A stretch of DNA of 64,000 bases from positions 1 through 64,000 of the forward strand of contig NZ_JAINDF010000006.1 of NCBI RefSeq assembly GCF_023006325.1. Direction: 5' to 3'. The notes beneath the pieces were generated by a model. The model searched no databases. It saw nothing but the letters and a program-made list of their open reading frames with translations, and was not told where the DNA came from. Every line of letters starts with the position of its first letter. The first letter of the stretch is position 1. The translations under genes and the position numbers were made by a program. Shown piece after piece: positions 26,007 through 36,254 of the stretch. The stretch is from Kordiimonas marina. Lineage in GTDB: Bacteria > Pseudomonadota > Alphaproteobacteria > Sphingomonadales > Kordiimonadaceae.

Positions 26007-27317
26007 ATGCATGACAGTAAAAGCACCGAATCTGGCAGTGTAACGGACAGCCAGAAGCAGACAGGCGGTAACAGCCGCACGGTCGTCCTCATTATGCTGG
26101 TGCTGGTTTACACCTTCAATTTCATCGACCGGCAGATCATCGGCATCCTGGCCGTGCCGATTAAGGCGGACCTGCATCTGACCGACACCCAGCTTGGCCT
26201 TATGGGCGGGCTGGCGTTCGCGCTTTTCTATACCTCCCTCGGCATCCCGATCGCCTGGCTCGCGGACCGCAAAAGCCGCACCTGGATCATGACCGGCGCG
26301 CTGGTGGTGTGGTCGGCGATGACAGCGGCGTGTGGCCTTGTCACCAATTTCACCCAGCTTTTCCTCGCGCGCCTCGGTGTCGGGGTTGGTGAAGCCGGTG
26401 GTGTCGCCCCGGCCTATTCGCTGATTGCCGATTATTTCCCGCAGGAACAGCGCGCGCGGGCGCTTTCCGCCTACAGTTTCGGTATCCCGATCGGCAGCGC
26501 TATCGGCATCGTCTTCGGCGGCGTGGTCGCCACGCTGATTGACTGGCGCACCGCCTTCATCGCCGTCGGCCTGATGGGCATTCTGATCGCCCCGCTGTTC
26601 CGGCTGATCGTCAAGGAACCCAAGCGCGGCCAGTATGACGGCAAGCTCGCCACCACTGAGGCCGCGTCGATCCTCGATGTGCTGAAGGTCCTTTCGAAGA
26701 AGCCTGCCTTCTGGCTCTTGGCCGTTGGCGCGTCCTGCTCCTCCATGATGGGCTATGGCCTCTTTTTCTGGCTGCCGTCCTTCTTCGTGCGCACCTATCA
26801 CCTGACGCTCCTTCATGCGTCGCTGACCTTTGGTGCCATTCTGCTGGTGGGCGGCCTTGTTGGCATCTGGATGGGCGGCTGGCTCGCGGACCGTAGTGCA
26901 CGCGCTGGTAAGAAGACCGGCTATGCGCTCATCCCGGCGACGGCGTTTGTGCTGACCGTGCCTTTCTTCCTCGGCGGTATTCTCGCACCCAGTTATGCCA
27001 TGGCGATGACGGTCCTGTTGGTGCCGGTCGCACTCGGCCTCATGTGGTTGGGGCCGGTCCTAAGCGCCGTGCAGCATCTGGTCGCGCCCAATATGCGATC
27101 GACCGCGTCGGCCATCTTCCTGTTCATCAATAACTTGATCGGCATCGGGGCAGGGACAGCGCTTCTGGGCATGCTGTCGGACGGCCTTCGGGCGCAGTTC
27201 GGGGATGATGCACTGCGCTATTCGATCCTCGCGGGCACCAGCTTCTATATCGCTGCGGCGGTTCTGTTCTGGCTTGCGTCCAAAACGTTGGACCGGGACT
27301 GGGTGCGGGGCGAATAG
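26007..27317 (+). CDS. MFS transporter, spinster-like
   Basis: 436 residues with 12 predicted membrane helices and the family sequence FNFIDRQIIGILAVPI in helix one, followed by the A-motif-like GIPIAWLADRKSRT. Spinster-type MFS proteins in bacteria carry lipids, organic acids or hydrophobic compounds. It lies 91 nt after the hydrolase on the same strand and could import the substrate of the TetR-controlled pathway. Inference. Confidence 0.85.
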   Translation: MHDSKSTESGSVTDSQKQTGGNSRTVVLIMLVLVYTFNFIDRQIIGILAVPIKADLHLTDTQLGLMGGLAFALFYTSLGIPIAWLADRKSRTWIMTGALVVWSAMTAACGLVTNFTQLFLARLGVGVGEAGGVAPAYSLIADYFPQEQRARALSAYSFGIPIGSAIGIVFGGVVATLIDWRTAFIAVGLMGILIAPLFRLIVKEPKRGQYDGKLATTEAASILDVLKVLSKKPAFWLLAVGASCSSMMGYGLFFWLPSFFVRTYHLTLLHASLTFGAILLVGGLVGIWMGGWLADRSARAGKKTGYALIPATAFVLTVPFFLGGILAPSYAMAMTVLLVPVALGLMWLGPVLSAVQHLVAPNMRSTASAIFLFINNLIGIGAGTALLGMLSDGLRAQFGDDALRYSILAGTSFYIAAAVLFWLASKTLDRDWVRGE

Positions 27318-27411
27318 ACGGAAGATATATCCCTTAAATCCTTATTGATTGCCGCGCGGAAAGCTTCCAAGGTTGCGGGCGACATCTTCAGGCAGCTTTT
27401 GGGGGATGATG

Positions 27412-27900
27412 ATGCCAAACAAAATGGACAATCTGATCTTTTCCGAAGTTCAGCGCTTTTCGGAATGGTTCTTCATCGGGGTGGTGGTGTTCATCCTGCT
27501 GATCAACGCCTATGTCCTGTCTCAGACACCGGCTGAGGCGCAAAAGACGATCTTCTTTTCGGGCTTTGCCATCATCGCCATACTTATCGCGAGTTTCTAT
27601 TATCTGACTGTGCGCACCGAGGTGGACGGAACGGGCGTTCGCGTGTCGCTGTCGGGGATGGGGAAGAAGTTCGTTCCCTTCGAGGATATCGAAGCGGCCA
27701 GCCGCTATGAGTACCGGCCGCTCCGGCAGTTCGGCGGCTGGGGTATCCGGCTGGGGGCCGGGGGCATCATGTATAACGCCCGTGGCACTGTTGCGGTGAA
27801 GCTGGAGCTGAAGTCAGGCAAGCCGCTCTATATCGGCACCCAGCGGGTGGATGACCTGCTGGCGGCCATCACGCCCCATATCGCAGGCGCTGACGCTTAG
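27412..27900 (+). CDS. Hypothetical membrane protein with PH-like domain
   Basis: 162 residues with two membrane helices (about 20-38 and 48-66), then a soluble beta-rich domain (about 70-160) of bacterial PH-like character (GVRVSLSGMGKKFVPFEDIEAASRY). Three adjacent ATG codons (27406, 27409, 27412) follow GGGGG; the third has the best spacing. Convergent with the serine hydrolase, overlapping by 4 nt. No family recognised with confidence. Confidence 0.6.
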   Translation: MPNKMDNLIFSEVQRFSEWFFIGVVVFILLINAYVLSQTPAEAQKTIFFSGFAIIAILIASFYYLTVRTEVDGTGVRVSLSGMGKKFVPFEDIEAASRYEYRPLRQFGGWGIRLGAGGIMYNARGTVAVKLELKSGKPLYIGTQRVDDLLAAITPHIAGADA

Positions 27901-29039
27901 GCGCAGTCCCAGATGGCTTTGGTGAGGCCGAGGACGCGAGCGTCGCCGACCAAATCACCGCCCATCTGGTTCATCACGTACCCGACGCCGAGGCCGGTCT
28001 CCCGGTCAGCGGCGCCGAACGAGCCACCCCATCCTGCGTGGCCAAAGGCGCTGTCCGGGCCCATGGCACCCGCGGTCGAATAGGAAAAACCACGTGCCCA
28101 GCGGGTCGGACGGCCCATCAGCATATCGGTGCGGTCGCTTTGCACTTCGGTCATCTGGCCGATCACGTCTTCCGACAGGATCCGGGTGCCACCCAATGTG
28201 CCGCTGTTCGCGATAGCGCCATAAAGCCGGGCGACGCCGTGGGCGGAGGCATGGCCGTTGATCGCGGGCATTTCCGCCGCGCGCCAGTCAGCGCGGTTGG
28301 CGGCCTCGGGCGTCAGTGTCGGGTTCCTGAGCGCCATCAGCGCCACGGGCGGCATGGTGGCGAATTTGGTCACGTCCGGCGCTTCGCGTGCAGCGATAAG
28401 ATCGGAGACGCGGGTCTCGGCGCCTGCGGGCAGGCCGATATGGATATCAGCGCCCAGCGGATCGGCCAGCGCTTCCTTCACGAAATCCCGCACGCTTTTG
28501 CCGGTGGCGCGGCGGAGGATTTCCCCGACGATCCAGCCGTAGGTGGCGGCATGGTAGCTGGTATTCTCCCCCGGCACCCACTGAAGCGGCTGTGCGGCCA
28601 GCTTGCCGGTGACCGTGTTCCAGTCGAAAATATCCTCCAGCCGGGTTTTGGTGTCGAAGCCGGTGAGGCCGATCTGGTGGGATAGGGCATGGGAGACGGT
28701 GGCCTTGTCCTTATGCTCGCCCTGGAATTCGGGCCACAAGGCCTGGACCGGCATGTCGTAGCTCAACAGCCCCCGGTCGACCGCGGCGGCGATGGCGGCG
28801 GCGGCCATGCCCTTGGTGGTGGAGAAGACGTTGACGAGCGTGTCTTCGGTCCAGGGCATGTCGTCATGGCGCGCGCCGCCCCAAAGGTTCACCACCAGGT
28901 CGCCATCCTTATAGACGGCCAGCGCCGCCCCGTGCTCGCGGTACTTGTCATCGCGGCTGAAGTTGGCGGCGAAGGCATCGCGTACCGGCTCGAAACCCGG
29001 TGCGACCATGCCGTCGATGGTGATGGTGTCTGTGGTCAT
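27897..29039 (-). CDS. Serine hydrolase of the class C beta-lactamase / EstB esterase fold
   Basis: 380 residues with the S-x-x-K motif in VFSTTKGMAA (Ser about 75), a Tyr motif in TSYHAATYG and GHAGWGGSFG near the C-terminus in place of KTG. No signal peptide is seen, so a cytosolic esterase or transesterase role is more likely than beta-lactam resistance. Start ATG 29039 with GAGGGAG upstream. Confidence 0.8.
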   Translation of the reverse strand: MTTDTITIDGMVAPGFEPVRDAFAANFSRDDKYREHGAALAVYKDGDLVVNLWGGARHDDMPWTEDTLVNVFSTTKGMAAAAIAAAVDRGLLSYDMPVQALWPEFQGEHKDKATVSHALSHQIGLTGFDTKTRLEDIFDWNTVTGKLAAQPLQWVPGENTSYHAATYGWIVGEILRRATGKSVRDFVKEALADPLGADIHIGLPAGAETRVSDLIAAREAPDVTKFATMPPVALMALRNPTLTPEAANRADWRAAEMPAINGHASAHGVARLYGAIANSGTLGGTRILSEDVIGQMTEVQSDRTDMLMGRPTRWARGFSYSTAGAMGPDSAFGHAGWGGSFGAADRETGLGVGYVMNQMGGDLVGDARVLGLTKAIWDCA

Positions 29040-29115
29040 GGCGTGCGTCTCCCTCTCACCCTGAAATTCATCAGGTAAGCTAGACCGCGCGGGCGGAACG
29101 TCTAGGAAATTTCCG

Positions 29116-29601
29116 TCACTCGCTGAGCGGGCCGTCCGGCGAATAGATGACGTAGATCTTGGTGTAGCCCTTGGATTCCCAAACGCCTTTCCAATTCCGG
29201 CCGATGGTGACGGCGTCACCCGGGCCGATTTTCGTGACCGTGCCGTCGGCGGACGTCAGCGTCACGCCTCCCTTGAGGAAATACATGAACTCGTCGACGC
29301 CGTAGGGCTGGTCCTTGAATTCCATGCGTACGGGGCCGGACTTATACATGCCGCTGTCCATCTTCTTGTCGGTGGACAGGAAGGCTTCGACATCGTGGGT
29401 GACGTATGGCCCCCATGTGCTGTCCTTGTGGGTCATCACCACCGGCTTATGGTCGGTGAATATCTGGCCCGCGATCTGCGCTTTCGACATTTTCACCGGG
29501 TGCGTGCCGCCGTCATCGGCCCAGGCCGGAGCAAGTGCGGGTGTGAGGGCGGTGAGCGTGGCGAGGCCTGCGACGGCTGCGAATGTGGTGGCGAATTTCA
29601 T
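29116..29601 (-). CDS. Secreted cupin protein
   Basis: 161 residues with a signal peptide (about 1-27, ending PAWADD) and one cupin barrel: GVDEFMYFLKGGVTLTSADG and GPGDAVTIGRNWKGVW. The metal-binding histidines of classical cupins are mostly missing, as in DUF861-type (Cupin_3) proteins. Divergent from the Tat-exported FAD oxidoreductase at 29827. It may act in the periplasm on the same substrate. Confidence 0.72.
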   Translation of the reverse strand: MKFATTFAAVAGLATLTALTPALAPAWADDGGTHPVKMSKAQIAGQIFTDHKPVVMTHKDSTWGPYVTHDVEAFLSTDKKMDSGMYKSGPVRMEFKDQPYGVDEFMYFLKGGVTLTSADGTVTKIGPGDAVTIGRNWKGVWESKGYTKIYVIYSPDGPLSE

Positions 29602-29694
29602 GACCAGTCTCCCCATAGGTCAGGCGGCGCTGTTCGCCGCATCGGCTAACTGTTAGGGTTGCAAGCATGCCGCAAGAAGGTGAGGCGATAAAGG

Positions 29695-29804
29695 TAAATG
29701 TGATCTCATTTTTGTGATGTATCTTTGGCTTACTCAAGGCATTCGTAAGATAAACTGGCCTTGTCATGGCCGAGGCGGCGGCGTAGGCTGGCTTAAATGT
29801 GATC
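29695..29804. promoter_or_regulatory. Direct repeat TAAATGTGATC in the divergent promoter region
   Basis: An 11-bp sequence TAAATGTGATC occurs at 29695-29705 and again at 29794-29804. The second copy extends to TGTGATCACA, a perfect dyad. They frame the spacer between the cupin gene (start 29601) and the oxidoreductase gene (start 29827), and may bind a common regulator. Confidence 0.45.
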
Positions 29805-29826
29805 ACAAGTGGCTTGGGGAAGCGCA

Positions 29827-31791
29827 ATGGCGAAAGACAGCAAGAGCGATAAGGCAAAGGATGAAGCGCTGGGCATGAACCGGCCGATCGACAGGCGGCA
29901 GTTCTGCCAGGGTGTCTCGGTGGGCCTGGGCGCGAGCCTCATGGGTTTCGCGGGCGACGCCTGGGCCATGGACGCGCCGTTTGCGGGATCGCCGGAAGTG
30001 AATGCTGCTTACTATCCGCCCGCCAAGCTGGGCCTGAGGGGCAGCCACCCCGGCGCGTTCGAGAATGCTCATGCGCTGGTTCATGAAGGCAAGCATTGGG
30101 ACACGGCGGCAGACACGGGCGAGGGCGTGTATGACCTCGTGGTTGTCGGCTCCGGCATCAGCGGTCTGTCTGCGGCTTACTTCTTCCGGAAGGCGCGCCC
30201 GGACGCGAAAATCCTCATCCTTGAAAACCATGATGACTTCGGCGGCCACGCGAAGCGGAACGAGTTCAAGACCGACAAGCGGATGCTGATCGGCTATGGC
30301 GGCAGCCAGTCGATCGACACACCGGCGAGCTACAGCCCGGCGGCGGCGAAGCTGATCGAGGAGCTCGGCATCAAGGTCGAGAAATTCTATCAGGATTATG
30401 ACCAGCAGTTTTATAACAAGAAGCGGCTGGGCGCGGGCGTCTATCTGGACGCGGATTCCTACGGCCATGAGGTGATGGCGGTGGGCGACCCGTCGTCCTG
30501 GCTCACCGACAATGCCGACATGGATGAGGTCAACCGCTTCGTCGCCGAACTCACGGACAATGAAGCCGACCGCGCCTCGCTCGTGAAGATCATGACCTCG
30601 ACCGAGGATTTTCTCGCCGACATGACCGGGCCCGAGAAGGTCAAATATCTCAGGAGCATCTCCTACGAGCAGTATCTGCGGCGGCATTTCGGGGCGTCTG
30701 ATTTCGTCATCAGCCTTTACCAGCGCCGGCCGAAGGCGATCTGGGGTGTGGGTGCCGATGCCATCACCGCGCGTGCGGCCATGCGTCTCGGCTATGTGCC
30801 CGGCTTCAATGGCATCAAGATCGATGAGGAACATGACGATCCGTACCGCAAGCCGGAGCCCGAGCAGCCCTATATCTTCCACTTCCCGGATGGTAACGCC
30901 TCGGTCGCGCGGCTTCTGGTGCGTGCGCTCATCCCGGATGCCGCCCCTGGGCACACGATGGAAGATATCGTCACGGCGCGCTTCAATTATCCTGCGCTCG
31001 ACCGGGCCGGGCAGGACACCAAAATCCGCCTGAGCGCGACGGTGGTGAATATCCGGCACGAAGGCGATGTCAAAACCGCGAAGGAGGCTGTCGTCCGCTA
31101 TGTGAAGGCCGATAAGGCCTGGGACGTGCGGGCTAGACACGTCATCTTTGCGGGTTACGGCAATATCCTGCCTTACCTTGTGCCGGAGCTACCCGAGAAG
31201 CAGAAAGAAGCGATCCGCCTCGGCACCAAGGTGCCGCTTGTGTACACCAACGTGCTGATCAGGAACCGGCAGGCGTTCGACAAGCTCGGCCTGAGGGCGA
31301 TCCATTTCCCCAGCGGCTTCTTCGATTGGGCGGAGCTGGATTTCCCGGTCAGCATCGGTGCCTACGACTTCCCGAAAGGCGATGATGAGCCGATCCTGGT
31401 GCATATGAGCTGCGTGCCCGACGGCCCGAAGGACGGCAGCGATTGCCGTGCCCAGCTCCGCGCCGCGCGTTATGCGCTTCTGGGCAAACCGTTCGAGGAC
31501 TATGAGCGCGCGATCCGGGAGCAACTCGGCGGTGCGCTGAAGGACGGCGGCTTCGACCCGGCGGAAGATATTCTCGCGATCACGGTCAACCGCTGGCCGC
31601 ACGGTTATGCCTATGAATATAATGACCTTTATGACCCGCCGGAATGGAATCCACACAATGGCCCGCACCTGCTCGCGCGGGCCGGGTATGGCCGGATTTC
31701 CATGGCAGGCTCCGACATGGCGGCCTTCGCCTATGTCAACGGCGCGATTGACGCGGCCTGGCACGCGATAAACGAAAGGCTTAAGGTCTGA
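29827..31791 (+). CDS. Tat-exported FAD-dependent amine oxidoreductase (spermidine dehydrogenase-like)
   Basis: 654 residues. The N-terminus carries a Tat signal (DRRQFCQGVSVGLGASLMG) with a modified twin-arginine. A Rossmann FAD motif DLVVVGSGISGLSAAYFFRK follows at about residues 104-123, and a C-terminal FAD segment near 620-640 (GRISMAGSDMAAFAYVNGAIDAAW). Overall it resembles SpdH-type polyamine dehydrogenases, which oxidise amines in the periplasm. GGGGAAG precedes the ATG. Divergent from the secreted cupin. Substrate uncertain. Confidence 0.75.
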   Translation: MAKDSKSDKAKDEALGMNRPIDRRQFCQGVSVGLGASLMGFAGDAWAMDAPFAGSPEVNAAYYPPAKLGLRGSHPGAFENAHALVHEGKHWDTAADTGEGVYDLVVVGSGISGLSAAYFFRKARPDAKILILENHDDFGGHAKRNEFKTDKRMLIGYGGSQSIDTPASYSPAAAKLIEELGIKVEKFYQDYDQQFYNKKRLGAGVYLDADSYGHEVMAVGDPSSWLTDNADMDEVNRFVAELTDNEADRASLVKIMTSTEDFLADMTGPEKVKYLRSISYEQYLRRHFGASDFVISLYQRRPKAIWGVGADAITARAAMRLGYVPGFNGIKIDEEHDDPYRKPEPEQPYIFHFPDGNASVARLLVRALIPDAAPGHTMEDIVTARFNYPALDRAGQDTKIRLSATVVNIRHEGDVKTAKEAVVRYVKADKAWDVRARHVIFAGYGNILPYLVPELPEKQKEAIRLGTKVPLVYTNVLIRNRQAFDKLGLRAIHFPSGFFDWAELDFPVSIGAYDFPKGDDEPILVHMSCVPDGPKDGSDCRAQLRAARYALLGKPFEDYERAIREQLGGALKDGGFDPAEDILAITVNRWPHGYAYEYNDLYDPPEWNPHNGPHLLARAGYGRISMAGSDMAAFAYVNGAIDAAWHAINERLKV

Positions 31792-31917
31792 TCTTTCCTT
31801 CCGGCCGGCAACCTATGGTGTGAAATAAGTCTTGCCGGGGCTTGACCGGTCCGCCGTTTTGGGGTGGTATCGGACCGTAACGATTATGGGCAAGCTTGCC
31901 GAACTGGAGGGGATATC

Positions 31918-32349
31918 GTGAGCATGACTACCTTTGACCATATTGTGCGTTTTTTCCGTGGCGACGAGGAAGGCGCAAGCGATAAGAAAGCGTTCGTCAA
32001 CGAAGCGCTTTTGATGATTCTGGCCCGCGGCACCAGCTCGGACGCCAATATCGACGCGCTCGAAGTCGACACTGTTTGCCGCATCTACAAGGATGCCACC
32101 GGTGAAGAGGTGGACGCCAAGGATGTGCGCGTTGCCGCAATTTCCGACCTGTTCAATGACGCGTCGCTTGACCGCTATATTTCCAAGGCGGCCGGTAAGA
32201 TGTCGCTCGATGAGCGCAAGATGGTTGTGAAAGCGCTGTGTGACGTCATCAAGGCGGACGGCAAGGTGAACCCGCTGGAAGCCGATTTCTTCAACGGTGT
32301 CGTCAAGGCCATGGGGCTCGGCCATGCCGATGCGGCTGGTCTCGTCTAA
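31918..32349 (+). CDS. TerB-family protein
   Basis: 143 residues, all helical, with the TerB-like pattern SLDERKMVVKALCDVIKADGKVNPLEADFFNGVVKAMGL (acidic loop DGKVNPLE). TerB folds occur in tellurite-resistance and stress proteins and in DjlA; function is usually unknown. GTG start 5 nt after GGAGGGG; the ATG two codons later is also possible. Followed by a terminator-like hairpin. Confidence 0.7.
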   Translation: MSMTTFDHIVRFFRGDEEGASDKKAFVNEALLMILARGTSSDANIDALEVDTVCRIYKDATGEEVDAKDVRVAAISDLFNDASLDRYISKAAGKMSLDERKMVVKALCDVIKADGKVNPLEADFFNGVVKAMGLGHADAAGLV

Positions 32350-32372
32350 CCGCGGACATTTCAGATTTGAAG

Positions 32373-32397
32373 AAGGGCGCTCATTGGGGCGCCCTTT
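32373..32397. terminator. Bidirectional terminator
   Basis: AAGGGCGC (32373-32380) pairs with GCGCCCTTT (32389-32397). It lies between two convergent genes. Confidence 0.65.
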
Positions 32398-32418
32398 GTC
32401 TTGGCGGGGCCTATTCGG

Positions 32419-32859
32419 TCAGTGAAAGCAGGTCAGGCTGGCGGTGACCGGCAGGATGGCGGTCAGCCCTTCAGGCGTCAGCACGGAAAGCGTTCCGGTG
32501 GCGCCGCGTCGGCCTTTTTCGGGTGTCAGGCTTAATTTCACCGTCAGGCTGTCGTCCGCGAAATGCTGAACGGCGGGGAAGCCGCCGAAGTCGGGGCCGC
32601 TCGTGTCCTTGAGGGGCAGGGTATGGCGCCCATCATCGCGCTGGACCAGGGCCGGGGCGCCGACTTTCTTCTGCATCAGCAGCAGGTTGCCGTCGCGCCG
32701 GACATAAAGCGCGCAGTTGCTGCCTGATGTCCGTGTGGAGCCAAGAAGAGCGAGGAGGCTGGTGGGGGTTCCAGTTGACGCGCGGCTGTCATGGGTCGTC
32801 CCTGCTGGCGTGCATGCGCTCAGCAGAATGACCGCAAGCACTGTCCGCGCCAGTTTCAT
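32419..32859 (-). CDS. Putative lipoprotein, unknown function
   Basis: 146 residues with a lipobox LLSAC at residues 12-16, so the mature protein should be lipid-anchored. The rest is beta-rich, with conserved-looking GRHTLPLKDTSGPDFGG and two further cysteines (about 48 and 144). No family recognised. Confidence 0.6.
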   Translation of the reverse strand: MKLARTVLAVILLSACTPAGTTHDSRASTGTPTSLLALLGSTRTSGSNCALYVRRDGNLLLMQKKVGAPALVQRDDGRHTLPLKDTSGPDFGGFPAVQHFADDSLTVKLSLTPEKGRRGATGTLSVLTPEGLTAILPVTASLTCFH

Positions 32860-33075
32860 CCTCGTTTCCTCTCATGTTTCCGGGCTTCTCGGTGGCCCGC
32901 AAGGGCGCTATGGGAGCAGAGAGCCGCTTTTAAATCAAGCTCCAAAGCAGTGTGCTGGGCATTTTAGGTTGTATGTCCGTGCACCAAGGTACCAAGCCAT
33001 TTGGCTTTTTCCCGTGATCGGGTAGAATGCCGCTCACGTAGAAGAAATATTGGCAACAGGTAAGGGGGAAGACCG

Positions 33076-33558
33076 ATGCCCGACATTCTCATAAATGGCA
33101 AGTCTATCCCGGCGGGGGATGACCCCGACATGCCGCTTTTGTGGCTCATCCGCGATATCCTGAAAATGACCGGCACGAAGTTCGGCTGCGGCATCGGCGC
33201 CTGCGGGGCCTGCACGGTCATGGTCGACGGTGTCGCGACCCGGAGCTGCATCACCCCGGTTGGCCTTGTCGAAGGCAAAGTCACCACCATTGAAGGGCTT
33301 TCAGCCGCGGACCAGACCAGTGCGGTCCAGGCCGCCTGGATCGCCGAGCAGGTGCCCCAGTGCGGCTACTGCCAGTCCGGTATGATCATGGCGGCGACGG
33401 CGCTGTTGCGGGAAAACCCTGAACCGACGGATGAGGATATCGACGCGGCGATCACCAACATCTGCCGCTGCGGCACCTATCCGCGTATCCGCAAGGCAAT
33501 CCACCGGGCGGCTGAACTGACGCGCGATATGACGCGGGGAGGCGTGGCAAATGGTTAA
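33076..33558 (+). CDS. (2Fe-2S) small subunit of a molybdenum hydroxylase (IorA-like)
   Basis: 160 residues carrying two [2Fe-2S] clusters: plant-type ligands in [14 protein letters not shown] and a C-terminal pair CGYCQSGM with [13 protein letters not shown]. It delivers electrons from the molybdopterin subunit. It overlaps the large subunit by 8 nt. Closest in style to isoquinoline 1-oxidoreductase and aldehyde dehydrogenase small subunits. The substrate is not evident. Confidence 0.85.
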   Translation: MPDILINGKSIPAGDDPDMPLLWLIRDILKMTGTKFGCGIGACGACTVMVDGVATRSCITPVGLVEGKVTTIEGLSAADQTSAVQAAWIAEQVPQCGYCQSGMIMAATALLRENPEPTDEDIDAAITNICRCGTYPRIRKAIHRAAELTRDMTRGGVANG

Positions 33559-35812
33559 GCTTTCACGCAGAGGATTTCTGATTGGCGGTGCCGCGGTTGT
33601 TGGCACGGTCGCGACCGGTATGGCCATTGGCGTCGGCTTCCTGTCCACCATCGATACGGACGGGCTTTCGGGCTCCGTCCTGCCCGATGGCTCGCTGGGG
33701 CTGACGGCCTGGATCACCATCCGGCCGGACGGCCATATTACGTTTGCGATCCCGCGGACGGAAATGGGCCAGGGCATTCACACCGCGCTGCCGATGCTGC
33801 TGGCGGAGGAGCTGGAAGTCTCGCTCGACTATGACAATGTCAGCGTCGAGTTCCCGACCGATCCGCTGCCGGTTTATGCCAACTTCACCCTCGCGCTCGG
33901 CAAACGGCCGGAAGACGCCCACGGTGTCGGCGCCTGGGTCGGCCGCAAGATTTTCGGCATGGTGCCCTATATCGCAACGGGCGGCAGCAGCAGCACGGTC
34001 GATGCCTATGAAACCTATCGCAAAGCCGGGGCGGCTGCGCGGAACATGCTGATGCAGGCCGCGGCCAAGCGCTGGCAGATGCCGATGAGCGCGCTTTATG
34101 CCGAACTGGGGGAGATCGTGAACCGGGAGACCGGAGAACGGCTTGGCTATGGCGCGCTGGCAGCAGACGCCGCCACCATGACGCCGGAGAAAAATCTGGC
34201 GCTGAAGGACCCGAAGGATTTCCGCCTGATCGGCACATCGACCCCACGGCTCGATATCCCCGACAAGGTGCGCGGCGCTGCCATGTTCGGTATCGATACC
34301 GTGTTGCCGGACATGCTGTTCGCCGCTGTGGTGCAGGCGCCAGTCTTCGGTGGCCATGTTAAGAATCTCGATAGCAGCAAAGCCGAGGGGATGCCTCACG
34401 TCCATAAGGTCGTGAATATGGGCAATGCCGTCGGCGTGATCGCGGACAGCTATTATCACGCCCGCAAAGGCATGGACGCCCTGATGATCGAATTTGCCGA
34501 CGGCGGCAATGGCGATCTCGATAGTGCAGGCATTTCCAAGAGGCTTAAGGCTGCGCTGGACGGCAAGCCCAACCATATTCATGAGAATGTCGGCGATGTG
34601 GATGCCCTCCTCGCGAAGGGTGACACGCTGGAAGCCGAGTATGAAACGCCCTATCTGGCCCACGCCTGTATGGAGCCGATGAACTGCACCGCGCTCTATA
34701 AGGACGGCAAGGCCGAGCTGTGGATGTCGGCTCAGTCGCCGCTGGCCATGACTTGGGCGGCCAAGGAAGTGTTCAAGGACCTGTCAGGCGGCACCGTTTG
34801 CCACACCACGCTCGCCGGTGGCGGGTTCGGCCGCCGGATCGAAAAGGATGCCGCGGTCTTCGCCTGCAAGCTGGCGGCCGCGATGCCGGGCACGCCGATC
34901 AAGGCCGTCTGGCCGCGGGAGGAAGATATCCGCCACGATATGTATAGGCCCGCCGCGCGCGCCCGTATTCGTGCCACACTGGGGGCTGACGGCCTGCCGA
35001 CGGCGTTTGACTATAATATCGCCGTGCAGTCCACGCTTGAAGGCTTCTCATCCCGCAACATGCCGATGACACAAGGGGGACCGAAGGACCCCAGCAATGT
35101 CGAGGGCGCGAGCCATCTGCCGTACGCCATTCCGGCGCGCCGGGTCTCAAACGCAACTGTTGAGTTGCCTGTTCCCGTTGGCTTCTGGCGCAGTGTCGGC
35201 CATTCGAACAACGGCTTCATCGTCGAAAGCTTTATCGATGAGATGGCCTTCAAGGCGGGGATGGGCCCGTTTGAATACCGCCGCAAATTGCTTGCTGGCA
35301 ACAAACGGCTGTCCGCGATGATGGACAAGCTTGCGGAAATTTCCGGTTGGGGTACCCCGGCGCCGGAAGGCGTGGTGCGCGGCGTGTCGTTCCGCCCATC
35401 GTTCCGCAGCCATGTCGCCCAGGTGGCTGAAATCCGGCTGGATTCGGAGAAGAACCTGAAGGTGGAGCGTGTCTATTGCGTGGTTGACTGTGGCCAGGTG
35501 GTGAACCCGGATACGGTCACGGCGCAGATGGAAAGCGGCATCATCTTCGCGCTGTCGGCGCTGATGTATGGCGAAATCACGCTCGAAGACGGTGCTGTCC
35601 AGCAGTCCAACTTCCCGGATTATGACATGGTGCGCATGGCCAATACCCCTGATGTGGTTGTCCATATCATGGAAAACCATGAAGAACCGGGCGGGGTGGG
35701 CGAACCGGGCACGCCACCGCTGTTCGCGGCCGTGACCAACGCCATCTTCACCGCGACCGGGGAACGCATCCGCACCCTGCCGCTGATGAACCAGGGCTAC
35801 AGCTTCGCCTGA
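33551..35812 (+). CDS. Molybdopterin-binding large subunit, IorB-like aldehyde/xanthine oxidase family
   Basis: 753 residues with a twin-arginine signal-like N-terminus ([14 protein letters not shown]), so the complex is probably exported by Tat. The family carries repeated molybdenum-cofactor segments such as [12 protein letters not shown] and the catalytic Glu in [12 protein letters not shown]. The two-subunit layout without an FAD subunit matches IorAB-type enzymes that pass electrons to a membrane cytochrome. No cytochrome gene or Mo-cofactor maturation gene is adjacent. Confidence 0.85.
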   Translation: MVKLSRRGFLIGGAAVVGTVATGMAIGVGFLSTIDTDGLSGSVLPDGSLGLTAWITIRPDGHITFAIPRTEMGQGIHTALPMLLAEELEVSLDYDNVSVEFPTDPLPVYANFTLALGKRPEDAHGVGAWVGRKIFGMVPYIATGGSSSTVDAYETYRKAGAAARNMLMQAAAKRWQMPMSALYAELGEIVNRETGERLGYGALAADAATMTPEKNLALKDPKDFRLIGTSTPRLDIPDKVRGAAMFGIDTVLPDMLFAAVVQAPVFGGHVKNLDSSKAEGMPHVHKVVNMGNAVGVIADSYYHARKGMDALMIEFADGGNGDLDSAGISKRLKAALDGKPNHIHENVGDVDALLAKGDTLEAEYETPYLAHACMEPMNCTALYKDGKAELWMSAQSPLAMTWAAKEVFKDLSGGTVCHTTLAGGGFGRRIEKDAAVFACKLAAAMPGTPIKAVWPREEDIRHDMYRPAARARIRATLGADGLPTAFDYNIAVQSTLEGFSSRNMPMTQGGPKDPSNVEGASHLPYAIPARRVSNATVELPVPVGFWRSVGHSNNGFIVESFIDEMAFKAGMGPFEYRRKLLAGNKRLSAMMDKLAEISGWGTPAPEGVVRGVSFRPSFRSHVAQVAEIRLDSEKNLKVERVYCVVDCGQVVNPDTVTAQMESGIIFALSALMYGEITLEDGAVQQSNFPDYDMVRMANTPDVVVHIMENHEEPGGVGEPGTPPLFAAVTNAIFTATGERIRTLPLMNQGYSFA

Positions 35813-35833
35813 AGCGCGCCGTGATGGCGTTTT

Positions 35834-35858
35834 CTGAGGCCGCGTGGCGCGGCCTCAG
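35834..35858. terminator. Hairpin between convergent genes
   Basis: A perfect 11-bp stem (35834-35844 with 35848-35858) with a 3-nt loop. It overlaps the usg stop codon, and both U-tracts are short. Confidence 0.5.
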
Positions 35859-36118
35859 TTCAATTTATACTCCACCGGTATGAAGCGGTATTCGGCTGGC
35901 TTGATCAGCTGGGTGGAGGCCACTTGCACGCTGTGCAGCTTGCCGTCCAGGTTGGCTTGCCAGAAATCGAGGAATTTCTTGAGCACAGGAAATTTGGGCG
36001 CGATATCCAGCTCCTGCCAGATAAATTCCTGCAATAGCCGCTCATAGTCCGGGCGGTAGTAAAAGATATGCGCTGTGGTCAGGCGGTAGTTCTTCAGCTG
36101 TTTTGCGAAGTCCGTCAT
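35855..36118 (-). CDS. usg: Usg-family protein
   Basis: 87 residues. The sequence YRLTTAHIFYYRPDYERLLQ, FIWQELDIAPKFPVLKKFLDFW and LHSVQVAS fits the Usg family, small alphaproteobacterial proteins of unknown biochemical role. Start ATG 36118 with GGGAG upstream; the longer frame is shadow. Confidence 0.8.
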   Translation of the reverse strand: MTDFAKQLKNYRLTTAHIFYYRPDYERLLQEFIWQELDIAPKFPVLKKFLDFWQANLDGKLHSVQVASTQLIKPAEYRFIPVEYKLN

Positions 36119-36205
36119 GAAACATCTCCCGCAGGTAGTTTGTAACCCTTCCAGTATGGGCGCGCGGGATTGACAGAAACTTAACGGGCCTGACCTCCCC
36201 AACCT

Positions 36206-36236
36206 CGTCATTCGCCGATCCAGTCGGCGGGTGACG
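36206..36236. repeat. REP-like inverted repeat
   Basis: CGTCA then CGCCGA, tccag, then TCGGCG and TGACG (36206-36236) form an extragenic palindrome. Part of the same sequence family is seen at 21125-21150. Confidence 0.55.
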
Positions 36237-36254
36237 AAAGGGTAAGAGGCGGGC

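Noticed and set aside
29803-31140. Minus-strand frame of 445 codons
   Set aside because: It is antisense to the Tat-exported FAD oxidoreductase; arginine-rich shadow composition.
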